This document shows, in pieces, positions 19,811 to 31,125 of a stretch of 64,000 bases of DNA. The stretch's first letter is position 1; the number at the start of each line of letters is the position of its first letter. The stretch comes from Cavia porcellus (Eukaryota; Chordata; Mammalia; Rodentia; Caviidae). The position numbers were made by a program, and so were the translations under genes. Location: contig NW_026947500.1 of NCBI RefSeq assembly GCF_034190915.1, positions 22,628,501 to 22,692,500 on the forward strand. The letters run 5' to 3'. Below the pieces are notes generated by a model, which ran no database searches, had not been told where the DNA came from, and was given only the letters and a program-made list of their open reading frames with translations.

Positions 19811-19902
19811 GGGGCCGGGAATTTAGCTTAGTGCATAAGTGCCTGCCTGGCAAGCACAAGGCTGTGAGTTGGATCCCCTGTACCAAAAAAAAAAAAAAAA
19901 AA
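19811..19902 (+). repeat. ID-like tRNA-derived SINE
   Basis: GGGGCCGGGAATTTAGCTTAGTGCATAAGTGCCTGCCTGGCAAGC, B box TGAGTTGGATCCCC, GTACC then an 18-bp poly(A) tail. Confidence 0.92.
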
Positions 19903-19904
19903 GC

Positions 19905-20860
19905 AAAGTCAGCATCGATTATATACCAAATACATACTGAATATCGACAAATTATAGTCAAATACAAAGTGAGCACTGTCAGACCCTATGGACAAATAAA
20001 GTACCACCCTTAACCAAAGAAAACAAATTTATAATTATATTATGAATACCAAGACAAATCAAATCTTGATCTATCATTGACCTATCATAAATATCTCCTA
20101 AATGGAGCAAATTTGCCTCTATTAACAATAAAACAATAACACTAACAGCATAAAGTTAATGGCCTATCTAGAGTCTTAGTAATTATACTAGCAAAGATAG
20201 AAGGGTTAGGAACCAGCAAAAAGGAAAAAGCAAAATTTGAAAAATTAATAGAATTTGAGGAGAAAATAGAGACAAGGGTCCTATTGAGAAGTAAAAGAAA
20301 GTTAATAGTGATAGCAAACACTCACAGGAAAAAATAATCAAGAAAAACAAATTTAAAACATAAGCAGAATGCAAAAACAAAGTAAAAAGACAAAATATTG
20401 AAAAAGGAGAGAAAAAAATTTTAAAGGAGAAAAAATTTTTACAAAATTTTAAAGACCTTGATGAATGAAAGATAATATGAAATACAAAAAAAATTTTTTT
20501 AAGATTGCGTCAAAGAAAAATTTCCTACTTTTGAACGCGTGATTTCTTTCCAAGATCTGCCGTCTTAGGATTCACCCACTCACAATTTTCTGTGCCCAGT
20601 TTCAGGGCCTGAGGGCTTTTCAGATTCCTTCCTTGCACCCCTGAGGCGCCTCAGTCCCTTCCTGCAGGACCGCGGTGACTGTTCAGGCCACTGTGTGTCC
20701 TTGTTCCTCTTGGGAACGAGGAACACGGAAAACGCAGGGACACTTTAAATCTAGAAAACCTATATAAATGTTTTTTTCCACGGAAATCTCAAAAGAAGCA
20801 AAAAAACAAAAAGAAATCGTTGAGCTAAAAAAAAAAAAAAAGTATTTTTCTTAACCAGTT
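19905..20860. other. AT-rich unrecognised stretch upstream of the EIF1AX retrocopy
   Basis: Strongly A-rich on the + strand from 20180 to 20520 (AAAGGAAAAAG-type runs), then mixed sequence. No coding signature seen. Confidence 0.5.
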
Positions 20861-20861
20861 A

Positions 20862-20919
20862 CTAACACACAAAAAAGCAGACGGCCCATTCTAACACACA
20901 AAAAAGCAGATGGCCCATT
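20862..20919 (+). repeat. Tandem duplication, two 29-bp units
   Basis: CTAACACACAAAAAAGCAG followed by A(C/T)GGCCCATT occurs twice head-to-tail with one difference (C/T at unit position 21), just upstream of the GC-rich block of the EIF1AX retrocopy. Confidence 0.95.
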
Positions 20920-20984
20920 CTCTCTGCACCCCTCCCGCTGAGATCCCTTCAGCCGCAGCCAATCCTCCCAGAATGCCTCTCGCT

Positions 20985-21300
20985 GGCCTCCGACACCAAG
21001 GCTCAGTCGGCCACGCTTGCGCCTGCGCCGCGCCGCCGAGCCAAAGCGAGGAAGGGCGGTGCTAACGCGGTGGGGAGGGCGGGGAAAAACTACGCAACAG
21101 CCTTCCCGCCATTGGCTGCTGCGCAAGCGTTTCTGGGTAGAACGAGGTCGCCAGGCTTGTGTGTGCACGCTGCTCACCCTCCAGCGCTGGTCTGCACGGC
21201 GCCGTCTTTCGCTGCGCTGGTCTCGCCCTCAGAGGTGCTGCAGCCTCCTGGGCAAGAAGTCCGAGAAGCCGTTCCGCTGTCCTTACCGCCATGCCCAAGA
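20985..21300 (+). promoter_or_regulatory. CpG-rich promoter-like block ahead of EIF1AX retrocopy
   Basis: About 300 bp dense in CpG (for example TGCGCCTGCGCCGCGCCGCC near 21020) in an otherwise AT-rich region. It contains a GC box GGGCGGGG at 21077-21084 and an inverted CCAAT box (ATTGG) at 21111-21115, both ahead of the ATG at 21291. The proximal part, ending CTGTCCTTACCGCC, resembles the parental 5'UTR; whether the distal part came with the retrocopy or belonged to the landing site cannot be decided here. Confidence 0.6.
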
Positions 21301-21725
21301 ATAAAGGTAAAGGAGGTAAAAACAGACGCAGAGGTAAGAATGAGAACGAATCTGAAAAAAGAGAATTGGTGTTCAAAGAGGACGGGCAAGAATATGCTCA
21401 GGTAATCAAGATGTTGGGAAACGGACGATTAGAAGCAATGTGTTTCGATGGTGTGAAGAGGTTATGTCACATCCGGGGGAAACTGAGGAAAAAGGTTTGG
21501 ATAAATACCTCAGACATCATACTGATTGGTCTCCGAGATTACCAGGATAACAAAGCTGATGTGATTCTTAAGTACAATGCGGACGAAGCGAGAAGTCTAA
21601 AAGCGTATGGCGAGCTTCCTGAGCATGCTAAGATCAATGAAACTGATACATTTGGTCCCGGAGATGATGATGAAATTCAGTTCGATGACATTGGAGATAA
21701 TGATGAAGACATTGACGATATCTAA
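21291..21725 (+). CDS. EIF1AX: Intact intronless EIF1AX retrocopy (eIF1A, 144 aa)
   Basis: The parental protein eIF1A promotes Met-tRNAi recruitment to the 40S subunit and scanning. Here a single uninterrupted frame runs from [16 protein letters not shown], the basic N-terminal tail, through the OB-fold ([26 protein letters not shown]) to the acidic tail ending DEDIDDI: 144 residues, the family length. Mammalian EIF1AX is split by several introns and is X-linked, so this is a processed copy on the FBP2 chromosome. Compared with the human protein from memory I see only I at residue 79 (V) and N at residue 137 (D). The frame happens to stay open 44 codons upstream, but the conserved ATG has a good CCGCC context. 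EIF1AX-like 3'UTR follows. Near-perfect conservation suggests a functional or very young copy; expression is unknown. Confidence 0.92.
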   Translation: MPKNKGKGGKNRRRGKNENESEKRELVFKEDGQEYAQVIKMLGNGRLEAMCFDGVKRLCHIRGKLRKKVWINTSDIILIGLRDYQDNKADVILKYNADEARSLKAYGELPEHAKINETDTFGPGDDDEIQFDDIGDNDEDIDDI

Positions 21726-22260
21726 ATTGAACCCAGCATTTTATGTTTCAGTTTTTTGGAAGATAGCCCTACCGTTTGGATTTTGGCTGTAACCCTCCAG
21801 GAAGTTTTCATTAGCATGATTGTAATTTATTAACGCAGTCTTGATTTGGTTCCAAAGTATTTTTTCTGTAAAAAATGCTAATGATAAATTATCTTAAGTG
21901 AAATTTTAAACCCATTTTGTTCTATTGATGTGCTAGAGCTTACAGATAGAAGACCACTTGTATTTCAAAAAATAATGCATTACTGCCTTTCCTGTTTCGC
22001 CCACTTCAAGTAAGAAATGGATGTTTTGAATTTTAAAAAATTTTGAAAGACGAATGGACAAATATATAAACACAAAAACAATTATTTTAAGTCAGGGTGC
22101 TCTCAGACCTACTGCCCAAATTGAACTGCAACAACCCTTTACAGTTTTTAGGTTTGTAACTATAAATAGATTATTCAGAACTTTTCTTGTAGGTCAGCAG
22201 TAAACAGAGATCTCTTGTGATGAGGGTCAGAAGGAAAAACACTTTTTCATCTATGAAAGC
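21726..22260 (+). other. 3'UTR-derived sequence of the EIF1AX retrocopy
   Basis: AT-rich sequence without introns directly continues the retrocopy (ATTGAACCCAGCATTTTATG...). I cannot locate its poly(A) end or target-site duplications; it gives way by about 22370 to a B1 SINE. Confidence 0.55.
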
Positions 22261-22369
22261 AAGTAGGAATCTTGTACGGAAATTGCCTTAGGTCCAGTGG
22301 GAACTGCCTATTCCCCTTGCTGTCTTTCTTCTGGTTGTGTTTTTGGTTTTTCATTTGTTTTTGGTCTTT

Positions 22370-22508
22370 TAGAGACAGGATCTCACTGTGCAGTTCAGGC
22401 TGGTCTGGAGCTCACTTTACAGCCCTGGTTGTTCTTGAACTTGCAACAGTTCTCCTGCCTCAGCCTCCCGAGTGCTGGGATTATAGGCGTGTGCCATCAT
22501 GCTTGGCT
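22370..22508 (-). repeat. B1-like SINE, antisense
   Basis: AGAGACAGGATCTCACTGTGCAGTTCAGGCTGG through CAGCCTCCCGAGTGCTGGGATTATAGGCGTG. Confidence 0.93.
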
Positions 22509-22574
22509 CTCTTTTTTAAAATGATATTCATCTCCAAATGTAATAGCAACCTGTACTGCCGCTTGTTTTGCACT

Positions 22575-23000
22575 AGAAATCAATTTTGACCTAAGAGCAA
22601 TTACATCTTTCCAGTTCAATTCATAGGTCTGAGTAAATCCCCTAAAGAACTCAGTGTATTTATCAAGATTGTCTGAAAATGATCCCAGATCTTACTTGAC
22701 CTGGTTGAGGCCACTGAAATTGAAGGACACTTGGGCACAGGTAGGTCTGAATTCTCCACCCACCTCCTGTGAGGGATATTGCCCTAGAGCTTGAACAAAA
22801 TCAGAGGTGGATACAGCCCGGTAGAGACCTCATTTAGGGTTGCTTTGAAAGTCTTATCCTTAATGTAGGGAGACTTAGGCTCAGTAATGGTAAATACATC
22901 AAACTGTGCCCCAAGGTCTACAAGCATTTGGTTTTCCAGTGGCCCCACATCTGTAGTGCAAACACAAGTCAGGATTGTCTCAATGCGGAGAAAGCCCAAA
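22575..23000 (-). mobile_element. Endogenous retrovirus remnant: gag capsid and protease-like pieces
   Basis: On the - strand, about 22750-22590 encodes DLGSFSDNLDKYTEFFRGFTQ followed by LNWKDVIAL, the N-terminal capsid pattern of class I (gamma-type) elements. 22999-22784 contains LVDLGAQFDVFT, close to the LVDTGAQ active-site box of retroviral proteases but with L for the T next to the catalytic D. The protease-like part lies upstream of the capsid part, the reverse of a normal provirus, so the locus is rearranged or two elements are joined. Stops and frameshifts interrupt it. Confidence 0.6.
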
Positions 23001-26000
23001 CGTAAGACCCCTCTGACCTTCCTCTGTCTTACAGTACATCGCCACTATAAAACAGTACCACAATCAGCATTTCCTCTGCATTCCCTTTTACCTCTGGGGG
23101 ATAGGCAGACCATGCAGGGTGCAGAACAATATTGAACAGCTCTTCCTCAAGAGTGTAAAGGTCAAACAATTTCCAGTGCTTAAAATACACTCCAAAGAAA
23201 TAAGGGCATTTAACACTGAGTTTTCCATCTGCAGAACAAGGGAAAAAATGAGGTGACCCTTTTAACCCCTACTTGGTTTTCACATGCTCTCAAAGTGTTC
23301 CTTGAGGTTTCCCTGCTCCAGAGCAGGTGGCTGGCATCTGCAGAGTAGCCAAAAGATAGGTAGGGCTGGACTAGCCACCCTTTCCGGTGCATACACCTAC
23401 TTCTTCTGAAAACCCACATTTCCAGCTCCAGGGTATGTTAAAAGCACAGGCCACACTTGATTCCTGCTAGAACAGCCGTCTTTAAGAAGGGAAGTGTTGC
23501 CAGTGAAATATTAAGCCAATGGCCAAGAGACCTGAACAACTACATATTTTCATCTGTCGATCCTGCTGGTCACAGGAGAAAACCCTTGCCCAGGCACTGG
23601 ATCAGCCAAAACTCTCATGTGTTCCTTTCTGAATAAGCATGAATTCTGATCCTTGTCTAACCCAGGGGTAGGGTATGTCATTTATAAAGCAATGCCTATA
23701 GATGAGCACTCAAAATCTAAGGATTCAGGAACTTCCAACTGGAAAGGAAAAAAAGATTTTCAGAATTGTATAAAACGCATATTACCATTTACTGACGGTG
23801 ATAACAGCTATCTACAACAGAAGCCAACTGCAAAACCTGTCCCCTGGCCTGACAGACCTGTGAGTGAGAGTGGCAAAGCAGCAATGAGAGATTCAAAAAA
23901 CCATTCCAAACAGCCGTCTAAAATAAAACAAGCCATCTTGTAACTACCAAACTAGCCAATCAAGCAAGTTCAGCAACCAGTGTAGAATTAAGTTTAAGTT
24001 CAAATGCAGCATATATGAAATGAGAATATAACAAAGGAGCTCTGCCTGCAAAAATAAAAACCTCCCACCAATGAAACCTGATATGAACACATCGGAGTCT
24101 TCGATGCTCTCACCTTTTAACAGCTTAAGCAACCAGTAAACAGTGGATGACAATTTTTGATTACTGAAATGAGCCACACTCCAGAATTTAGTCAGAGTAC
24201 TTAAGGGTGTCATGAAACATAAGCAAACTTTTACCTCCTTCCAATCATCTTAGTACAACCTCCAAGATGATGTAAGAGAAATACAGCTCCCAGCCTGCAA
24301 GATGAGATAAAGCAAAGCAAAGGCTAACAGTGGCTAGAAGTAGAAAAGGTTTACTGAGAGACAGCTCCTGAGAGAAAGGATGTCCTGGAAGTGGGTTGCA
24401 CTGGGACAAAAGAATTTAGACAGCAAAATCACAATGTGAGTCAAACTACAATCAACCTAGAGGATTGCAAGTGTAGTTCCTTAGCTAATAGTGATCCAGA
24501 AGGGAAGTCGGTCATGTAACAAGGGTACATAGAACAATGGCATTTTGGGGAAGGGGTGGGGCTGGATGTTCTGGTTCCTCACCTTGGGCAACTGATACAA
24601 GGCTGTAGTTCCTGGGCAAGGTGGTGCTAATTATAGTATAATTCCAAGTTACTGCTTGTCCCTTAGGCACTTTGTGCCTGGCTACTGCATCCTATGTTAA
24701 GGCCTGGTTTCTTCAGATGCACCTCCAGTCACAAATCTGATGTCTTAATTTGCCCTGACTTTGAGAGCCCAGCTCCCCTCTGACTGTACATCTATCTAAC
24801 TTAGCGGCCTACAATAAGACTAGCCCCAGGGATGAATCATCCAGGGGTCAGGCCTGCAGACATCCAACAAGACAGAAGGGCCCTGGGGCACTCCTCGCAC
24901 TCTCCATCTGGCCAAGCTGTCCCTTCCACAGAGAAATCTTGGATAATCATGACTGTAGAGGGAAAAGACTCAGCCTCTTGCTGAACATGGAACTCGGCTT
25001 TGAGTTACTCTTCAACCCTGGCCTTCCAGCCACCATAGCTCAGTAAAAGAAGTTACTGGTGAGGAAGTGATTCTTTACTTTTCACACCCTTTAGGCTGTA
25101 ATTTGGATGGCTTTCTCTTCTCATTCCTTTTTGATCATACCTGAAAGCCCAGTTCTCCTCTTTGGGGAGAGATTTTAATCTTGTTTAAATACTGTAGTAT
25201 ATATGCACCTTAGGCACGTTGCCTCCCTCTAGTGGAGATCAAAATAAATTCTGAAATAGAGGCTATGAAAAGGACACAGTTGGAATAGGAGCTACCCCAA
25301 TGCAAAGAGAGCTCAGAGACCCCACTGTTTTTCCTCACCAGAGATGACATCCTCTGAGATCTGAAGCTAGAAGAAGACTGTTACCTATAATTGACAAGGG
25401 CACAAGGTTTACTTACACTGTGTTAACAGTTCTTGTAACTCTTCAATTTGGGGACACTCCAATTTTGAGAGTCCAGAAACTCACTGGAGTGAAGATTGGT
25501 ACAGGATTTTAGATTAGTAAAGGAGGTGGTAGCACCCATCCACCTAGGTGACCAACACATAGACTGTCCTTTCCCAGATCCCTGAGGGTGCCAATTGGTT
25601 CTTGTTGTTAGATTTATTTTATTTTATAGAGGATAAAACAATAAAACCAATCAAAACAAACCAGTGTAAGAGATACAGGACTTCAAAACATTACAAAATC
25701 AGCAATAGTTACCATACTGACTTTTGATGTCTTCAAAATAGCTGCAGATAACTTCAGACATAGTAAAAGTCAAACAGAACAGGATAGAATAGAAACAATA
25801 AAAACAAAACAATACAATTTGGTGTTAGATTTAAAAGATGCTCTTGTGTTCTTTGGCATCCAGATTCCTAGTTGCTTTTTGCTTTTGAAAATCCTAATGA
25901 CCAGCCCCCTCCACTGACTTGGTCTGTGCTTCCACAAGGGTTCATCTTTTTAGTCAGGTGCTATCCCATGATTTGGCCTGTGGTGAACTTTCCCAAGTTA

Positions 26001-26440
26001 CAGTCCTTCAATATTTCATTGATACAATGCTGTGTGTGCCCTCATGTAACTCCCTCCTCTAGGTCCGTAGTCAGCACTGGGGTGCATTGATTCAGCACTG
26101 GAGTGTACTGATTCATCCGGGGCGCTGAAACTCCCTTATTTTCTGGGGCCAGTTATAAACAGGCCCTTGAGAAACCCCTTTGGGGGTGGGGGGAGTATAT
26201 CAGTTTCATTAGTGGTATAATTATGGTGCAGACAATTCCATTTAACCGAGATACAGGCTAAAAATTACTATTCTTGCTCAAAATTTAATTACAAAAACAA
26301 AAGGGGAATTTTACCTAGACTTAATTGGGCAGTGTATACTATCAAAATTTTAAATCCTACTAAGGGTAGAACTACAACAATGGGATGACAATTCAGGTAA
26401 AAGAAAGAAGCTAGGAAGGGTCCTTCAGAAAGATCTTCAT
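23000..26440. other. Probable retroviral/LTR debris, mostly unrecognised
   Basis: No protein signature strong enough to name. 25605-25830 is a separate recognised repeat. Parts near 24330-24800 look like decayed LTR sequence; the evidence is only compositional. Confidence 0.4.
25605..25830 (-). repeat. Copy of the about 150-bp-unit repeat, antisense
   Basis: Its reverse complement reads CTGGTTTGTTTTGATTGGTTTTATTGTTTTATCCTCTATAAAATAAAATAAATC and upstream GTAACTATTGCTGATTTTGTAATGTTTTGAAGTCCTGTAT, matching the 3' units at 11.3 and 53.3 kb. Confidence 0.75.
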
Positions 26441-26454
26441 ACTAGATGATAGAA

Positions 26455-26575
26455 GGAACCCAGCTCAGTGCTAATTTGGGGTCGAGGGTGTACTTACGTT
26501 TTTCTAGGAAATGCTGAACCACCTTTGTGGGTGCCAGTGCATATTATCCAGCTGTATCATGGACCCAAAACCAGA
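26455..26575 (+). mobile_element. Betaretrovirus-like integrase C-terminal remnant
   Basis: The + frame reads VLIWGRGCTYVFLGNAEPPLWVP then HIIQLYHG, matching the VLIWGRG...PLW(V/I)P box near the end of class II (ERVK/IAP-type) integrases. The preceding frame contains stops. No intact pol or env is attached. Confidence 0.65.
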
Positions 26576-26579
26576 GAAG

Positions 26580-27555
26580 TAGCTGATTCCACCTCTCAAG
26601 AAGCAGATGCTCAGTCCTACAACAGAGATGCCTCAGAGACCACGACACAACTGACAGGATGAAGCTAGAACCAACCTTAATTAACCCAGGATGCCCAGGA
26701 GATGGTACCCAAAAATAAAACCAAAGGTCCAGATAGATGATAAGAGTGTATACTAAGTCCTATGGCAAAAAATATATATTAATTATACATAAGATTTTGT
26801 CCTTTTTGGATTCTTTTACAAGAGAACTCTGCTAAGTGATCCACCACAAATCTGACTAGTCTATTTGTAGTCACAAATTCTACAATTGTAAAAATTACTA
26901 TAATTCAATTTGGCCAAGATATATTTGAGTGTACTGGTTGTATAAGATGTTTGTCAGTCTGCCTGTATCTGTTTGTCCAATCTATTAAGCAGTTGGGAGT
27001 CAGCTAAGCTAGTAATCATTCACATGTGCAGAGCCAAAAGCACAAGGGCATGTACAGGAGTGCCCAAGGGCACAGAGCGCCTCAAAAACGTGCTGGGGAT
27101 ATGGGGTGCTGGAGGTGACAGGTGTTCCAACACCAAGACCACGGTGTAAGAAGCGAAAGGTTCAGCAAAAGGTTGTGATTAAAGTGTGTAAACAGAAATT
27201 TTGTGGACACTTAACAACTCTGTTTGTTTCTATGTCTGTCCCAATCTGTACGGATTGTCTGTCCATTTTTGTCCATTCTGTAAACAGCTGTTCCTTTTTT
27301 GTTTGACCTAAACAACTTTTTCTTTTTTTATATTTTTTATATTTTTCGATCATTTAATCAAAGTTTAATTTGGGTAATAGACTTAAAAACCATGCTTTCA
27401 CCTGGGTTCCCAGTTAAAATGTTGCTAAAATTGGTTGTGTAAATGTACATTGTTTATTGTAACTTGAGAGTCTCTCATTGTTCAAAAACAATGTGTTAAA
27501 TGTTATGATTGGCTTTTTATTAAGTCATTAAAAATTATTAAGATGATTAAACAAA
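26580..27555. other. Unrecognised stretch
   Basis: It could be downstream retroviral sequence following the integrase remnant, but I see no env motif or LTR end. Confidence 0.4.
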
Positions 27556-27556
27556 G

Positions 27557-27720
27557 CCAGCCATGGTGGCTCATGCCTGTAATCCCAGCACTTGGGAGGC
27601 TGAGGTGGGAGTATTGTTGGGAGTTCGAGACCAGCCTGGGCTACAAAGTGAGCTCAAGGCCAGCCTGAACTGCATAGTGAGACACTGTCTCAAAAAAGAC
27701 AAAAAAAAAAAAAAAAAAAA
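27557..27720 (+). repeat. B1-like SINE, sense, full length
   Basis: CCAGCCATGGTGGCTCATGCCTGTAATCCCAGCACTTGGGAGG through GGCCAGCCTGAACTGCATAGTGAGACACTGTCTC and a 19-bp A tail. Confidence 0.95.
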
Positions 27721-27724
27721 GATG

Positions 27725-30590
27725 ATTAAAAAAAATCCCTTAGGGTAGGGAGAGGTTATTGGATAGGACTTCAATTGAACAGAGGCCCCAGTGATCTCCA
27801 TAGCCTTATGGGAGACACCCTAACTTTAGTTACATTATTGTGATATGTTCATCTTGGTCATTGTCAAACGAAACAATAAGGTTTTTGATTTAAAGATGCC
27901 CATAAAAGGTTTTCAGTGTGGCTATGACAGATTGTTATTAACTTCATGGTGTATCAATGTATTCATGCTTCCAGATATACAGGTTTTCCAAAATGGGAAA
28001 CAAGGATTGTTTATGGTGACTGAATATTGTTTCAGATTCAGACCTCTGCCTTTAACAAAAACTAATTAGATGTACATCTCATTAAAGGTAATCAAGTTAG
28101 GTAAAAGCTTCTTATGTATTAGATATGGATGACTGACTGAAAGGAGACATTTTATGTCAAACTGAAAATTCAGATGTGTTACAAAATGTCATATGATTGT
28201 CATGCTATAATGTTTTATGTGGGTCTGATTTCTGATTTTCTGTGTAAAATATGTAACAACATTCTACAGGTATTCAAATGTTAAAAACACCCATGGACAG
28301 TAGAAAATAGTTTCATTTGATGCTCTAAGATGCTTGATATTTAGATAAGATAATAATGTTAAACTTGCTGCCTCTACTACACTGTGCTGTTATCAGTCTT
28401 TTCTTCTGGATGTTCAATAACTGAAGTTTAGAGGCTAAAAATTAGAGAGGCAGATGGGCTAAGAGGATAGCCAATATTCTGGCCCTAGCCCTCCAAGGTC
28501 AGTGAGGTCCAGAACATAAGAGAACCTCTGCTCTGACTTCCTGTACTCAGTGAGTCCTTAATTTTCTGATCAAGAAGATTATGAGACCACAGAGAAGAAT
28601 GATCATCAGTGTGTGGTGTGCCTAAGGAGAGTCACCAGGAGAAAAAGTCTCCCAGCTTTCATAGAAAGCAATTTGGTCAAGCAGTGGCCGTGACTCATCC
28701 AAATGGCTGACACAGCCAGAACTAAGAAGAAGTGCTATGTGTGGTTCCAAGGCATTTCCTGAGAAGACCTAACTGACCTTGATAGATTAAAAAAAATACT
28801 GATTGTTTTTAAAACAAGTCTCACCTTAACTTAGTATTGAACATCTTGAAGAAAACGTACAACTACTAGGGGTATACAAAACAATGCTAAAGCAATGTTA
28901 TAAAAGAAACTCAAATCAATAACCCCTTCTGACAATTGCCAGCTACACTGATAGCTGTCTGCTGTTATGGATTAATGGACTGCACAGGGTTTCAGCTGTG
29001 GAAGGCATGGACTTAAAATCCTTGGACTGCTCTTAAAATAAAAAGGTCTTCTACAGAGTTCTTCAAACACAACTCCTCCAGCTTTAACTGACCACCCATC
29101 CTGTGCTACAACAAAATGAAAAAGAGGGATATGGAGGGAGCCATTGAAGCTGGAGATTGATCACATGTGTGGGGCTAAAGCAAGACCGGCCCTGAAAACA
29201 CACAGAGCTCAAAGCAAGCCACTTAACAAGTGTTCCAGGACCAAGAAAGCAAGGGACCCAGGTCTACCAGGCAGACAGATTGCAAAGCAGCAGGGTTAAA
29301 ATTGGCATTCTTCTTTGGAGGGTATAAATAAACATGCTACAGTGATTGAGCAGTTCTTTCCTCCCATCTCGGGGATAAGGGCTCCTCTTGACCTCAGCTT
29401 TGTCGCTATTTTTCTTATCCTCTCATGGCCCTTCACCCCAAGAACCTCAGGAGCCGTCTGTGTCACAGCAAGCAGCTTAGTTAGAGAGCATGATCCAGCA
29501 CACTCTCAGGAGCCTTGCACAAAGTGAATCCAGATGCCAGTCTCAGAGATTATCATGGAGTGAAGGGAGTAAAGATTGAGAAAGACTTACCAGAAATTAG
29601 TGAAAAGACTAGATACTGGCCCTTTCTCCTCTTCCTCCTCCTCCACACCAACTCAATTGAAAATGTCCCATCACAAGACAAAGGCAAAAGCCCAGCTAGC
29701 ATGCCCACAGGAGCAAAACGGAAACTAAGGAAAGTGCTGCTTTCAGAGAGGAGGGTCCACCTGGACCCTCTGGACCCTTCATTCACTGGCCAGCCAGAAA
29801 GCAATCCCTAGAAGGTGAGCCTGCTCATTGAGTTGTGGGAACAGGCAGTTGGTTGATAAAGGAGAAGACACAGTGATGCTTTATGGAATGCAGAGGTGGA
29901 GGGAAAAGCCAGAACGAGCATTCGGTACAGGCCACACACACACACAGATTGAAGCTCTTCCACTTGGGAATGTAAGGGGGACAGCACACCAGTTGAATTC
30001 AGACCACAATATAAATAAGAGGATGCTCACTGGGGGAGGTTGATTGGCTTTACCCTTTCTTTTATATATATACAAATACATATATATACATATTGTCTAT
30101 ATATGCAAAAAGCAGAATAAGAACTAACCAGTGCCTTAATCTAAATAGTATCTTTCATGGGCATTGCAGGGTAACTCACCGAAACTACATAGAGAGGATT
30201 CAAACACAAGCTCAGTATCAGCATTATTAACAGGTTTGACCTCACAACTTCTCTCAATCTCCAATTGTACAGTGCTCTCACTGCATCCCTTCTTGTGTTG
30301 CAGTGAAAATTGAGTCCATAATAGCTAGGAGCTGAGAAGAAAGAAAATTTTACTGATGCTAGCAGACCCCAAAGTAATCCACAAAATTGTAGGCAATGAT
30401 TACAGAGTGCTTGTCTGTCTTAGGGCAAACAGAAAGAGATAAGCTTTAGCTGAAAGTCATGACAGTGAGCATTACACATAGCCAAGTTATTTGAAGCACA
30501 TTCACAGCAGTTTCAATCTGATAACAAATCATATGATTCATTTTGAGTTCAGTGACAGAGGACAGATTGCCTTCAGTTGTTTTTTTGATT
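27725..30590. other. Unrecognised stretch, possibly retroviral
   Basis: Two short overlapping frames around 29315-29811 carry no family motif. A (CA)n-like run lies at 29934-29946 and a TATATATAC tract at 30060-30105. Nothing else supportable. Confidence 0.4.
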
Positions 30591-30599
30591 TGTTTTGTT

Positions 30600-30676
30600 T
30601 TGTACCAGGGATCAAACTCATAACCTCACCCTTGCCAGGCAGGCATTTATGCCACTGAGCTATATTCCCCAGCCCC
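30600..30676 (-). repeat. ID-like tRNA-derived SINE, antisense
   Basis: TGTACCAGGGATCAAACTCATAACCTCACCCTTGCCAGGCAGGC, GCCACTGAGCTATATTCCCCAGCCCC. Confidence 0.9.
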
Positions 30677-30699
30677 TGCCTGCATCTTTACTGAACAGA

Positions 30700-31125
30700 A
30701 TGGCTTCAGTTAGCTGAGGATTTCTGCTTCATTTCCCCATCTTGATGCTGCTCAGGGACTTTGGGGGGAATCACCATGGGATTATATAGCAACCATAAGA
30801 AGGAGAATTTCAACATGGAAGTTAGTATGATGACCATGAAGTCCTTTTCTTTGTCAAGCCATTTTCCTGGTAAACTGATAAAGGAGTCTAATAACTTGGC
30901 TAGTTTTTTGACAGGATTGTCAGGCATTGGAGGGCCTTGGTAATTGTGCCATCAGGAGCAGTGTTGTTTGGGATAAAGGGACAGCATTGGGTTCTTAGCA
31001 TAACGCAGACACCATTTTTTTCTGCTAGAATCGTATCCAGAGTGAGTGTTTTCCCAGGTCATCTGGCTGGTGGGCCCAAATTGTTCAGCTATTTCCTTAA
31101 TAGCATCCACGGTGTCACTTATAAA
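30700..31125 (-). mobile_element. Endogenous retrovirus env transmembrane-subunit remnant
   Basis: The - strand encodes a TLDTILAEKNGVC segment followed by a CX6CC motif, the arrangement seen in the ectodomain of class I (and some D-type) transmembrane proteins. About 70 residues later comes a hydrophobic stretch (MVIILTSMLKFSFLWLLY) that fits the membrane anchor. Stops and at least one frame change separate the pieces, so no full envelope protein can be made. The surface subunit is not recognisable. Confidence 0.7.

Noticed and set aside
20851..21376. Minus-strand frames of about 100 codons across the CpG-rich block
   Set aside because: Arginine- and serine-rich shadows of GC-rich sequence with few stops; no motif, and they overlap the retrocopy 5' region on the opposite strand.
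21159..21725. A longer 188-codon frame extending EIF1AX upstream by 44 residues
   Set aside because: The extension translates 5'UTR/CpG-island sequence, no eIF1A has such a leader, and the conserved ATG at 21291 has a good initiation context.
29315..29811. Overlapping + frames of 70 and 98 codons as a possible gene
   Set aside because: No motif, no splice signals that link them, and they sit among retroviral debris.
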